From positions 4,822,001-4,886,000 of the forward strand of contig NZ_CP113097.1 of assembly GCF_026625125.1 (NCBI RefSeq): a stretch of DNA of 64,000 nucleotides, read 5' to 3'. Of this stretch, positions 1 to 8,177 are shown one piece after another; the stretch's first letter is position 1, and each line of letters begins with the position of its first letter. The notes under the pieces are model-generated. The model worked only from the letters and a program-made list of their open reading frames with translations. It did not search any database and was not told the DNA's origin. A program made the position numbers and the translations under genes. Source of the stretch: Pseudomonas putida. GTDB taxonomy: Bacteria > Pseudomonadota > Gammaproteobacteria > Pseudomonadales > Pseudomonadaceae.

Positions 1-296
1 CAGTAGTTCCAGCCCGAGACGAAGCCTGCGAACTCACTCCAGTACTGGTGTGCGAAGTGGCTGAAACTGCCGGCTACCGGCTCTTCGACCACCATTTCGC
101 CCAACTGGCGCATGATGAAGAAAGCCATCAGGCCAGCGATGGCATAGCCCAGCAAAACGGAGGGGCCCGCCAGCTGGATGGTCTGGGCGATGCCCAGGAA
201 CAACCCGGTACCGATGGCACCCCCCAGCGCGATCAGCTGGATATGGCGATTCTTCAGCCCGCGCTGCAACCGCTCGGGCGTGCTCTGGTCTTGCAT
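1..296 (-). CDS. Amino-acid permease of the APC/AroP family (5' part, cut by window edge)
   Basis: The reverse strand reads about 98 codons from an ATG at 296 to the window edge. The visible N-terminus has the family motif [21 protein letters not shown], followed by the first membrane segments and the stretch [20 protein letters not shown]. This pattern is typical of the proton-coupled amino-acid transporters AroP, PheP and ProY. An AAGGAC ribosome-binding site lies just upstream of the ATG. The protein would take up an aromatic or other neutral amino acid across the inner membrane. The substrate cannot be decided because the substrate-determining regions lie outside the window. Confidence 0.85.
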   Translation of the reverse strand, partial: MQDQSTPERLQRGLKNRHIQLIALGGAIGTGLFLGIAQTIQLAGPSVLLGYAIAGLMAFFIMRQLGEMVVEEPVAGSFSHFAHQYWSEFAGFVSGWNY

Positions 297-351
297 GAAG
301 TGTCCTTAAGCTCAGTGAGGCAGTGTTTTTGTGATGTATGCAGTCAAGGAT

Positions 352-1293
352 CTAGATCCATCCGCCCCACTGCAAGATGAAAATACCAATATTGGTGGTG
401 ATCGCCGCCATTAGCGTAGTAATCACGATGATCGAGGCCGCCAGTTCGTGGTTGCCGTTGGCTGCCCGTGCCATGACATAACTGGCCGCCGCCGTTGGGC
501 TGCCGATGTACAAGAACAGAATGCCCAACTCGGCCCCGCGAAAACCGCAGAGCCAGGCACCGAGCGTGCCGAACAGCGGCAACCAGAGCATCTTCACCAG
601 GCTGACGTCGATGGCCAGCTTGCCACTGTCGCGCAGGGCGTTGAGCGACAAGGTGCCACCGATACAGATCAGCGCCAGCGGCAGGGTCATCTGCGCGAGG
701 TAGTCACCCGAGGTGAGTAACCAGTTGGGCAGCGGTACCTGGCCGTAGGCCATGGGCGTGGCCAGCAGCACGCTGATGATCAGCGGGTTGCTGATAATGC
801 TCTTGCAGATGCTCCACGGGTCGGATTTCAGGTCCGGGCTGTATACCGCCAGCACCACGGCTGAAAGTGAGTTGTACAGCAGGATCACCAGGCCGGCGAG
901 CACTGCCCCCAGGGAGATACCGTAGTCCCCGTAAAGGCTCGCGGCCAGGGCCAGGCCGATTACGCCATTGTTGCCGCGGAACGCCCCCTGGGTGTAGATG
1001 CCGCGGTCGGCCAGCGGGCTGCGCCAGATGGCCAAGCCCCAGGCCACGGCGAAACCGACCAGGGTGGCAGCGACGAAATAGAGGATGACCCCTGGTTTGA
1101 CCGCCGCTGCCAGGTCGGCATGGTAGATGCCGAGGAACAGCAGCGCAGGCATGCAGACGTTGAACACCAGTTGCGAGGCAACACGGTTGAAATTGTCGTC
1201 GATCAGGTGAATGCGTTTGAGCAGCACGCCCAGGAACAGCATGGCGAAGACGGGCGCCGTGATGTTCAGCGTCTGGATAAGAAGGGCGAGCAT
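352..1293 (-). CDS. AEC (auxin efflux carrier) family transporter
   Basis: This is a 313-residue polytopic membrane protein with about ten hydrophobic segments spread over its whole length. The early sequence FNVCMPALLFLGIYH and the repeated two-half architecture match the auxin efflux carrier/malonate-permease (AEC) family. Bacterial members are secondary carriers for small organic acids or amino acids, but the substrate of this one is unknown. The ATG at 1293 has an AGGA motif upstream. It is transcribed towards the permease at the window edge, with a short gap, so the two may be co-transcribed. A composite REP repeat separates it from roxR. Confidence 0.8.
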   Translation of the reverse strand: MLALLIQTLNITAPVFAMLFLGVLLKRIHLIDDNFNRVASQLVFNVCMPALLFLGIYHADLAAAVKPGVILYFVAATLVGFAVAWGLAIWRSPLADRGIYTQGAFRGNNGVIGLALAASLYGDYGISLGAVLAGLVILLYNSLSAVVLAVYSPDLKSDPWSICKSIISNPLIISVLLATPMAYGQVPLPNWLLTSGDYLAQMTLPLALICIGGTLSLNALRDSGKLAIDVSLVKMLWLPLFGTLGAWLCGFRGAELGILFLYIGSPTAAASYVMARAANGNHELAASIIVITTLMAAITTNIGIFILQWGGWI

Positions 1294-1392
1294 GCGCTAG
1301 CGATCCTGAAGAGGTTGCCGTTAGGGGGCTAATGATACGCCAACAGGCCAGGAGTTGCGGGGATCAGCTGCAATATAAAGAAATTTCTGCAA

Positions 1393-1527
1393 GGCCCTAT
1401 CGCCGGCAAGCCGGCCCACCATGGACTGCCCCCAGGAAGTTGAACACCAATCCACTAGCTTGGGGCAGCTCACTGTGTTGAAGCCTGCGCCCGCACCTGG
1501 GGGAGCAGGCTTGCCGGCGATAGGGCC
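1393..1527. repeat. Composite REP pair enclosing a 50-bp transposon-like hairpin (copy 1)
   Basis: Two REP-like palindromes in opposite orientation bound the element: about 1393-1420 reads GGCCCTATCGCCGGCAAG and continues, and about 1500-1527 is its inverse. Between them, 1422-1468 holds a degenerate inverted repeat starting TGGACTGCCCCCAGGAAG and ending CTTGGGGCAG. The whole block is similar along its length to a second block at 34763-34900. The outer halves pair with each other, so the unit could fold into one large cruciform. No coding function is evident in this roxR-AEC intergenic space. Confidence 0.75.
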
Positions 1528-1546
1528 AGCACTGCCAGGAATAAGC

Positions 1547-2107
1547 TCAGCGCCGCACAGGCCGCTTCTGCAGTTTGCGCTGCAATGTGCGCCGGTGCAT
1601 GCCCAGCGCCCGCGCGGTCGCGGAGATATTGCCCTCGTGCTCGCTGAGCACGCGCTGGATGTGCTCCCACTGCAAGCGGTCCACCGACATGGGGTTTTCC
1701 GGCACCAACGTGTCCAGGTCCGTATGCTCCGAGAGCAGTGCGGCCAACACATCATCGGCATCGGCGGGTTTGCACAGGTAGTTGCACGCCCCGCGCTTGA
1801 CCGCCTCGACCGCCGTGGCAATGCTCGAATAGCCGGTGAGGATCACCACGCGCATTTCAGGGTCCAGTTCCAGCAGCTTTGGCAGCAGTACCAGGCCGGA
1901 GTCGCCTTCCATCTTCAAGTCCAGCGTGGCGTAGTCCGGCAGGTCGTTCTGCGCCAGGGCCAAGCCTTCCTCGGCGGAGCCTGCAGTGCTCACACGGAAA
2001 CCGCGTCGGCTCATGGCACGGGCCATGACCCGCGTGAAGGTGGCATCGTCATCCACCAGCAGCAGGTGCGGCAGCTCTTCGCTTTCGACCTGGTTTTCTT
2101 CGCTCAT
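1547..2107 (-). CDS. roxR: RoxR, redox response regulator (RegA/PrrA family)
   Basis: The protein has an N-terminal receiver domain (about 15-125) with the acidic DDD pocket, phospho-acceptor Asp near 63 in TLDLKM and conserved Lys in CKPAD. A short C-terminal Fis-type helix-turn-helix ends in NISATARALGMHRRTLQRKL. This compact layout is that of RegA/PrrA/ActR/RoxR, which control respiration and redox genes. It directly follows roxS; the roxS stop overlaps tandem ATGs at 2110 and 2107. The start at 2107 is chosen because it lies 7 nt from AGGAG, while the ATG at 2110 is only 4 nt away. Its partner is RoxS. Confidence 0.93.
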   Translation of the reverse strand: MSEENQVESEELPHLLLVDDDATFTRVMARAMSRRGFRVSTAGSAEEGLALAQNDLPDYATLDLKMEGDSGLVLLPKLLELDPEMRVVILTGYSSIATAVEAVKRGACNYLCKPADADDVLAALLSEHTDLDTLVPENPMSVDRLQWEHIQRVLSEHEGNISATARALGMHRRTLQRKLQKRPVRR

Positions 2108-3363
2108 CATTCATCTCCTCGCTTGCCATGGGGCAGGCGCAGTTCGGTCAGGGTGCCACCCTGCTCATGACTATAGAGTTTCACCGAACCGCCCGCACGG
2201 GTCACGCTGGCTTTGCTCAAGAACAGGCCCAGGCCGAAGCCTTTGCCTTTGGTGGTAATGAAGGGTTTGCCGATCGCTTCGGCAATGGCCGGCGGCACGC
2301 CGGGGCCATGGTCGCGGATGCTGATGACGATATCCTGGGCGTCCCAGTCCAGGCGCACCTCCAGATCGTCAGGGCACGCATCGGCGGCATTGTTCAACAA
2401 GTTCAGCAGTGCCTGGGTCAGGTCCGGTGGCGGGGTCAGGCGCGGTACCTGGCCATCGCGCAGACGCTGGAAGCGATAGCTGGCTTCGGGGCGCATCAGG
2501 TGCCAACGGTTCAGCGCCTCATCCAGCCATTCGGTCACGTCCTGCTCCACCACCGCAAGGCGGCGGTTGGCTTCGGCGGCACGCACCAGCTGCTGCAGGG
2601 TTTCCTTGCACAGCTTGACCTGGTCCTGAAGGATCTGCAGGTCTTCCTGCAACAATGGGTCGGCGTGGTCCTGGCGCATTTCGTTGAGCAACACGCTCAT
2701 GGTCGCAAGCGGCGTGCCCAGCTCATGGGCCGCACCGGCGGCCTGGGTGGCCACGGCCAACAGTTGTTCGTCGCGCAGGCTTTCTTCGCGCCGTTCAGAG
2801 CGCAGTTTTTCCTGGCGGCGCAGCTCTTCGGCCATGCGCGCGGCAAAGAAGGTGATCACCGCAGCCGCCAGCGCGATGCTCAACCACATGCCGTAGACCT
2901 GCATCTTGTCCCGCGCCATCGGCAGCCCCTCGAGCGGGTAGAACTGGACCAGCAACAGGCTGTAGGCGGTCAGGGCGATACCCGAAAGGATCAGCGAGTA
3001 GAGCCAGGGCAAGGTTACGGCGGCGATGGCCAGCGGCACCAGGTAATAGGAAACGAAAGGGTTGGTCGAGCCGCCCGAGTAATACAGCAGCGCGCTGTGG
3101 ATCAGCAGGTCGCAGGCCAGCTGCAGCGCGTATTCCAGTTCGGTGACCGGCAGCGACAGGCGCAAGCGCAAGGCGGTGAAGGCGCACAGCAGGGACGACA
3201 GGGCCAGGGTCGCAGCCAGGGAAAACCACGGCAGCGGCAGCAGTTCGGTCCAGTAGGCGACGCCCACCGAGCCTGCCTGAGCGGCCAGGACCAGAACGCG
3301 AATGACAGTCAGGCGCCAGAGGTTCTGGCGGGTAGCGGACAGCGGTTGTGCGGCGGCGAGCAT
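2107..3363 (-). CDS. roxS: RoxS, membrane redox-sensing histidine kinase (RegB/PrrB family)
   Basis: The predicted protein is 418 residues. About six membrane segments fill residues 15-175, followed by a kinase core. The phospho-acceptor His is in AAHELGTPLA (about 213), and the ATP-binding motifs NLLNNAADA, DHGPGVP and GLGLFLSKA follow. The loop GGSTNPF (97-103) is the GGxxNPF quinone-sensing signature of RegB kinases. A single Cys near 252 (KLCKETL) lies where RegB has its redox-active cysteine. The ATG at 3363 is preceded by AGGAG; a longer upstream reading lacks such a site. It would sense quinone/redox state in the inner membrane and phosphorylate RoxR. Confidence 0.93.
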   Translation of the reverse strand: MLAAAQPLSATRQNLWRLTVIRVLVLAAQAGSVGVAYWTELLPLPWFSLAATLALSSLLCAFTALRLRLSLPVTELEYALQLACDLLIHSALLYYSGGSTNPFVSYYLVPLAIAAVTLPWLYSLILSGIALTAYSLLLVQFYPLEGLPMARDKMQVYGMWLSIALAAAVITFFAARMAEELRRQEKLRSERREESLRDEQLLAVATQAAGAAHELGTPLATMSVLLNEMRQDHADPLLQEDLQILQDQVKLCKETLQQLVRAAEANRRLAVVEQDVTEWLDEALNRWHLMRPEASYRFQRLRDGQVPRLTPPPDLTQALLNLLNNAADACPDDLEVRLDWDAQDIVISIRDHGPGVPPAIAEAIGKPFITTKGKGFGLGLFLSKASVTRAGGSVKLYSHEQGGTLTELRLPHGKRGDE

Positions 3364-3565
3364 GAGCTCTCCTGATGAGTGCTCCAGGACAATCGGCTGG
3401 AGTATACCGAAGCCAGGCGCCGAGCTGCAGCGATGCGGCAAAGCGCCACAGTTTGTCACAGGTTCATGATGGCACTTTTGAACCCACTACACTGATCCCG
3501 GTCTCATGGGCCATGCGTGGGATGGATGGCCAGGACCCACGCCTTTCATTGCCAAGGAGTATCAC

Positions 3566-4282
3566 ATGCCTAACCCTCGTCGCGGCGCTGCCCTGATCCT
3601 TTCCTGCGGCCTGCTTGCCAGCCTGCCGGCGCTGGCGGCTGATGAGCCGCGCTACAACCAGGTATCGCTGCGTGCCGAAGTCAGCAAGGAAGTGCCGCGC
3701 GACCTGATGGTCGTGACCCTTTATAGCGAAGCGCAAAACACCGACCCGGGCAAGCTTGCCAAACAGATCACCGAAACCATGAACAAGGCCGTGCAGCAGG
3801 CCCGCCAGGTCAAGGACGTGAAGATCAGCCAGGGCAGCCGTAACAGCTACCCGGTCTATGACAGCAAGGGGCAGAAGATCACCGGCTGGCGCGAGCGTGC
3901 CGAAGTGCGCCTGGAAAGCGCCGACTTCCCGGCCCTCTCCCAGCTCAGCGCCGACCTGCTGCAGGACCTGAAGATGGGCGGCATGGACTTCTCTATCGCC
4001 CCGGCCACGCGCAAGGCCAGCGAAGACGCCTTGCTCAAGGATGCGGTCAACGCCTTCAAGGCGCGCGCGCAACTGGCCACCGAAGCCTTGGGTGGCAAGG
4101 GCTATAAGGTGGTCAGCCTGAACCTCAACAGCAGTGGCTACCCACGCCCCTATCTGCGCAGTGCGCCGATGGCCATGAAAGCCATGGGTGCCGACGAAGC
4201 AGCACCGGCGCCGGATATCGAGGCAGGTACCAGCGAAGTCAGCATGAACGCTGACGGCCTGATCGAAGTGCAGATGCCTTGA
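3566..4282 (+). CDS. SIMPL-domain (DUF541, YggE-like) periplasmic protein
   Basis: The 238-residue product starts with a Sec signal peptide (cleavage about ALA-AD, residue 24). The rest resembles the SIMPL/DUF541 family, for example SLRAEVSKEVPRDLMVVTLYSEA and the central GWRERAEVRLES stretch. Family members are secreted or periplasmic proteins linked to oxidative-stress tolerance, with no enzymatic activity established. The ATG at 3566 follows AAGGAG; the upstream in-frame extension has no site and would bury the signal peptide. It is divergent from roxS across about 200 bp. A GC-rich hairpin follows the stop. Confidence 0.85.
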   Translation: MPNPRRGAALILSCGLLASLPALAADEPRYNQVSLRAEVSKEVPRDLMVVTLYSEAQNTDPGKLAKQITETMNKAVQQARQVKDVKISQGSRNSYPVYDSKGQKITGWRERAEVRLESADFPALSQLSADLLQDLKMGGMDFSIAPATRKASEDALLKDAVNAFKARAQLATEALGGKGYKVVSLNLNSSGYPRPYLRSAPMAMKAMGADEAAPAPDIEAGTSEVSMNADGLIEVQMP

Positions 4283-4300
4283 TCGAGGCTGGCGATTCAC

Positions 4301-4317
4301 GGGGCGCTTGGCGCCCC
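4301..4317 (+). terminator. GC-rich hairpin after the SIMPL gene
   Basis: GGGGCGC and GCGCCCC form a 7-bp perfect stem with a TTG loop 18 bp after the stop codon. No T-run follows, so this could be a transcript-end or stabilising hairpin rather than a classical intrinsic terminator. Confidence 0.5.
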
Positions 4318-4591
4318 AGCAGCACCATTAGAGACATTTCCTACGCACTGAAATAGTGCCTCCTACAAATTCCCTCCCGCGAAACATCCTGCAAAAAGCC
4401 ATCATTTTGCCCTCGCAAACGTTCAACTTCTCCGAAAGTTATACAAATGCGACATCCATGTACGCTCGTACTACTTTTCTGACGCCAACTATCCTTAGCA
4501 GTGTTGCATTGGGAACACCCCCTGCATAAGTATCCGCAGGTCGGCTCACGAGGCCACCTCGAATCAGAAAAATGACAACAATGAGGCCACC
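4318..4591 (+). other. Intergenic region upstream of the first dppA
   Basis: This stretch of about 275 bases is less GC-rich than its neighbours and should contain the promoter of the peptide-uptake locus. A TTGCAT hexamer at 4504-4509 could be a -35 element, but the spaced -10 candidates (TAAGTA, CATAAG) are poor. No convincing sigma-54 site or operator palindrome was found. The dppA ribosome-binding site (AATGAGGCC) lies at its end. Confidence 0.4.
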
Positions 4592-6217
4592 ATGCTCAAA
4601 CACGCAGTCATTCCGTTCCTGCTCGGCGCAGGCTTGCTGACCGGCGCTCCGCTCGCCCACGCCGCGTCCAACCTGGTGTTCTGCTCCGAAGGCAGCCCCG
4701 CCGGCTTCGACCCGGGGCAATACACCACCGGAACCGACTTCGACGCCTCGGCCGAGACCGTGTTCAACCGCCTGACCCAGTTCGAACGTGGCGGTACCGC
4801 TGTCATCCCGGGCCTGGCAACCAAATGGGAAGTGTCCGACGACGGCAAGACCTACACCTTCCACCTGCGCGAAGGGGTCAAATTCCACACCACCGACTAC
4901 TTCAAGCCAAGCCGCGAATTCAACGCAGACGACGTGCTGTTCACCTTCAACCGCATGCTCGACAAGAACCACCCCTTCCGTAAGGCCTACCCCACTGAAT
5001 TCCCCTACTTCACCGACATGGGCATGGACAACAACATCGCCAAGGTGGAGAAACTCGATGAACACACCGTCAAGTTCACCCTCAACCAGGTGGACGCCGC
5101 GTTCATCCAGAACCTGGCCATGAGCTTCGCCTCCGTGCAGTCGGCCGAGTACGCCGACCAGTTGCTCAAAGAAGGCAAGGCTGCAGACATCAACCAGAAA
5201 CCGATCGGCACCGGCCCCTTCGTGTTCAGCAAGTACCAGAAAGACGCCCAGATCCGCTTCAAGGGCAACAAGGACTATTGGAAACCAGAAGATGTGAAGA
5301 TCGACAACCTGATCTTCGCCATCACCACCGACGCCTCGGTGCGCATGCAGAAGCTGAAGAAGAACGAGTGCCAGGTTACCTTGTTCCCACGCCCTGCCGA
5401 CATCGAGCCGCTCAAGGCCAACGATAAGCTGCAGATGCCGCACCAGGCCGGGTTCAACCTGGGGTACATCGCCTACAACGTGATGGACAAGCTCAAGGGC
5501 AGTGACCAACCCAACCCGCTGGCTCAACTGAAGGTGCGCCAGGCACTGGACATGGCCGTCGACAAGCAGAAGATCATCGAGTCGGTGTACCAGGGCGCCG
5601 GTCAGCTCGCCGTCAATGCCATGCCGCCGACCCAGTGGTCCTACGACGACAGCATCAAAGACGTACCGTACGACCCGGAAAAGGCCAAGCAACTGCTCAA
5701 GGAAGCCGGGATCAAGGAAGGTACCGAAATCAGCCTGTGGGCCATGCCGGTGCAGCGCCCGTACAACCCCAACGCCAAGCTGATGGCCGAGATGCTGCAG
5801 GCTGACTGGAGCAAGGTCGGCATCAAGGCGAAAATCGTCAGTTACGAATGGGGCGAGTACATCAAGCGCTCCAAAGGCGGCGAACAAGGCGCCATGCTGA
5901 TCGGCTGGAGCGGCGACAACGGTGACCCAGACAACTGGCTAGGCACCCTGTATGGCTGCGATGCGGTCGACGGCAACAACTTCTCCAAGTGGTGCTACAA
6001 GCCCTACGACGACCTGATCAAGCAGGCCAAGGCCACGCCTGACCAGGCCAAGCGCACCGAGCTGTATCAAAAAGCGCAACATATCCTCAAAGAGCAGGTG
6101 CCGATCACGCCGATCGCCCACTCCACGGTCTACCAGCCGATGAGTGCCAAGGTTAAGGACTTCAAGATCAGCCCGTTCGCACTGAACTCCTTCTACGGCG
6201 TCAGCGTGGAGAAATAG
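4592..6217 (+). CDS. dppA: Dipeptide/oligopeptide ABC transporter substrate-binding protein, paralogue 1
   Basis: This 541-residue protein has a signal peptide ending near AHA-AS (residue 24) and the cluster-5 (SBP_bac_5/DppA) fold. Visible hallmarks are LVFCSEGSPAGFDPGQYTTG at the mature N-terminus, WEVSDDGKTYTFHLREGVKFH, NADDVLFTFNRM, and GWSGDNGDPDNWLGTLYGC near the C-terminus. These are the peptide-binding signatures of DppA-type proteins. It is the first of three paralogues in the locus and is close in sequence to the second. It binds di- or tripeptides in the periplasm and delivers them to DppBC. Which peptides each paralogue prefers cannot be read from the sequence. Confidence 0.92.
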   Translation: MLKHAVIPFLLGAGLLTGAPLAHAASNLVFCSEGSPAGFDPGQYTTGTDFDASAETVFNRLTQFERGGTAVIPGLATKWEVSDDGKTYTFHLREGVKFHTTDYFKPSREFNADDVLFTFNRMLDKNHPFRKAYPTEFPYFTDMGMDNNIAKVEKLDEHTVKFTLNQVDAAFIQNLAMSFASVQSAEYADQLLKEGKAADINQKPIGTGPFVFSKYQKDAQIRFKGNKDYWKPEDVKIDNLIFAITTDASVRMQKLKKNECQVTLFPRPADIEPLKANDKLQMPHQAGFNLGYIAYNVMDKLKGSDQPNPLAQLKVRQALDMAVDKQKIIESVYQGAGQLAVNAMPPTQWSYDDSIKDVPYDPEKAKQLLKEAGIKEGTEISLWAMPVQRPYNPNAKLMAEMLQADWSKVGIKAKIVSYEWGEYIKRSKGGEQGAMLIGWSGDNGDPDNWLGTLYGCDAVDGNNFSKWCYKPYDDLIKQAKATPDQAKRTELYQKAQHILKEQVPITPIAHSTVYQPMSAKVKDFKISPFALNSFYGVSVEK

Positions 6218-6264
6218 CGCCGGGCACTCGCAGCACCCTCGCCCACTTCTACTGTTCACACTCA

Positions 6265-6287
6265 CCCCGGCGCTACCCGCGCCGGGG
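6265..6287 (+). other. Intercistronic hairpin between dppA paralogues 1 and 2
   Basis: CCCCGGCGC and GCGCCGGGG form a 9-bp perfect stem with a TACCC loop, about 47 bases after the stop of the first dppA. It has no T-run. It probably stabilises the upstream mRNA or partly attenuates transcription between the binding-protein genes. Confidence 0.55.
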
Positions 6288-6353
6288 CTGGGGGGCCTGT
6301 TGCCGCATTTCGTATCCCGAAGCGGCAAAAACAGACGGAAAAAAGGATTTGCC

Positions 6354-7946
6354 ATGCGCCATACCTCACTGGTTTCCACACTGCTCGCCTTGGGCCTGCT
6401 AAGCCAGGCGCCGGCCCTTCAGGCCGCTAACCTGGTGTTCTGCTCCGAGGGCAGCCCGGCTGGGTTCGACACCGCTCAATACACCACTGCCACCGACAAC
6501 GATGCGGCAGAACCGATCTACAACCGCCTGGTGGAATTCGAACGCGGCGGTACCGCTGTGCACCCCGCTTTGGCAACGAAGTGGGAAGTATCCGATGACG
6601 GCCTGCGCTACACCTTCCACCTGCGCGAAGGGGTGAAATTCCACGCCAACAAGGCATTCACACCCAGCCGCGACTTCAACGCCGATGACGTGCTGTTCAC
6701 CTTCAACCGCATGCTCGACCGCGAGCACCCGTTCCGCCAGGCCTACCCCACCGAGTTCCCCTACTTCGTCAGCATGGGCCTGGACAAGAACATCGCGGGC
6801 ATCGAAAAGACCGGCCCGATGACCGTGGTGTTCACCCTGAACAAGGTCGATGCCGCTTTCGTGCAGAACCTGGCGATGAGCTTCGCGTCGGTGCTTTCGG
6901 CTGAATATGCCGAGTATCTTTTGGCGAGCGGGCGCCCCAGCGACATCAACCAGCAGCCCATCGGCACCGGCCCATTCGTGTTCCAGCGTTACCAGAAGGA
7001 TTCGCAGATCCGTTTCAAAGGCAACAAGCACTACTGGGCCCCGGATGAGGTGAAGCTCGACAACCTGGTGTTTTCGATCAACACCGACCCCTCGGTGCGC
7101 ATCCAGAAGCTGCGCCGCGGCGAATGCCAGGTCACCCTGCACCCACGCCCGGCCGACCTGCCAGCACTCAAGCACGACAGCAAGCTGCAGGTGCTGCAAC
7201 AACCAGGTTTCAACCTCGGCTATATCGCTTACAACACCCAGCACCCACCGTTCGATCGCCTGGAGGTACGCCAGGCCCTGGACATGGCAGTGAACAAGCA
7301 AGAGATCCTGCAAGCGGTGTATCAGGAGTCCGGCCAACGCGCAGTCAATGCCATGCCACCGACCCAATGGTCTTACGACGACAGCGTCAAGGACGCCCCC
7401 TACGACCCTGAAAAAGCCCGCCAGTTGCTCAAGCAGGCCGGGGTCAAGGAAGGCACCGAAGTCACCCTGTGGGCCATGCCTGTGCAGCGCCCGTACAACC
7501 CCAACGCCAAGCTCATGGCCGAGATGCTTCAGGCCGACTGGAGCAAGCTCGGCTTGAAGGTGCGCATCGTCAGTTATGAATGGGGCGAGTACATCAAGCG
7601 CATGAAAAGCGGCGAGCACGACATCGCCCTGATCGGCTGGACCGGTGACAACGGCGACCCGGATAACTGGCTGGGCACCCTCTACAGCTGCGATGCCATC
7701 GGCAGCAACAACTACTCGCAGTGGTGCGACCCGCAGTACGACAGCCTGGTCAGGCAGGCCAAGCAGGTAACCGACCGTGAGCAGCGCACGGTGCTGTACC
7801 AGCAAGCCCAGCAACGCCTCAAACAGCAGGTGCCGATCACCCCGGTGGCGCACTCCACCGTGAACCAGCCGCTGAGCGTCAAGGTGGCCGGGTTCAAGGT
7901 CAGCCCCTTTGGCCGCAACGACTTTTCCGGAGTGAGCGTCGATTGA
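6354..7946 (+). CDS. dppA: Dipeptide/oligopeptide ABC transporter substrate-binding protein, paralogue 2
   Basis: This 530-residue DppA-like protein has a signal peptide ending near LQA-AN (residue 24). It shares long blocks with paralogue 1, including LVFCSEGSPAGFD, LREGVKFH, NADDVLFTFNRMLD, MPPTQWSYDDS and LIGWTGDNGDPDNWLGTLY. This indicates a tandem duplication followed by divergence. The ATG at 6354 is preceded by AAAAGGA; an upstream in-frame start at 6300 would put charged residues before the signal peptide and is rejected. It acts in the periplasm with the DppBCDF transporter encoded downstream. A REP pair separates it from the porin gene. Confidence 0.92.
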   Translation: MRHTSLVSTLLALGLLSQAPALQAANLVFCSEGSPAGFDTAQYTTATDNDAAEPIYNRLVEFERGGTAVHPALATKWEVSDDGLRYTFHLREGVKFHANKAFTPSRDFNADDVLFTFNRMLDREHPFRQAYPTEFPYFVSMGLDKNIAGIEKTGPMTVVFTLNKVDAAFVQNLAMSFASVLSAEYAEYLLASGRPSDINQQPIGTGPFVFQRYQKDSQIRFKGNKHYWAPDEVKLDNLVFSINTDPSVRIQKLRRGECQVTLHPRPADLPALKHDSKLQVLQQPGFNLGYIAYNTQHPPFDRLEVRQALDMAVNKQEILQAVYQESGQRAVNAMPPTQWSYDDSVKDAPYDPEKARQLLKQAGVKEGTEVTLWAMPVQRPYNPNAKLMAEMLQADWSKLGLKVRIVSYEWGEYIKRMKSGEHDIALIGWTGDNGDPDNWLGTLYSCDAIGSNNYSQWCDPQYDSLVRQAKQVTDREQRTVLYQQAQQRLKQQVPITPVAHSTVNQPLSVKVAGFKVSPFGRNDFSGVSVD

Positions 7947-7954
7947 ACGCTAGC

Positions 7955-8057
7955 CCGTAACGGCCCTTTCGCCGGCAAGTCGGCTCCCACACACCTTGCA
8001 CCAGGCCGGGGATCTCTAGCGATCCCCGTGGGATCCGGCTTGCCGGCTTACGGGCCA
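7955..8057. repeat. Inverted REP pair between dppA paralogue 2 and opdP
   Basis: A palindromic unit around 7965-7990 (TTCGCCGGCAAGTCGGCTCC) and its inverse around 8029-8056 (GGATCCGGCTTGCCGGC then TTACGGGCC) flank a central hairpin GGGGATC...GATCCCC. This is the REP doublet arrangement of the P. putida group. Such pairs can stop RNA decay or partly terminate transcription, and here one lies between binding-protein and porin genes. Confidence 0.75.
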
Positions 8058-8177
8058 GCACTGGCCACACAGCTCCACCCGATTGGCCCGGCAACCCCGG
8101 GCAACCCAGGCAACACCGTAACAACCCGGCCCACAAGGCCAGGCAATAACTAAAAGAACAGAAAGGGAGCTTTCAAC

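Noticed and set aside
1321-1821. Open frame opposing and overlapping roxR and the composite repeat
   Set aside because: It crosses REP and hairpin sequences and shares most of its length with roxR in another frame; composition is Arg/Ser/Pro-rich noise.
4318-4591. Sigma-54 promoter before the first dppA
   Set aside because: The nearest GG-N10-GC-like sequence (near TTAGCAGTGTTGCA) lacks the GG and does not meet the consensus.
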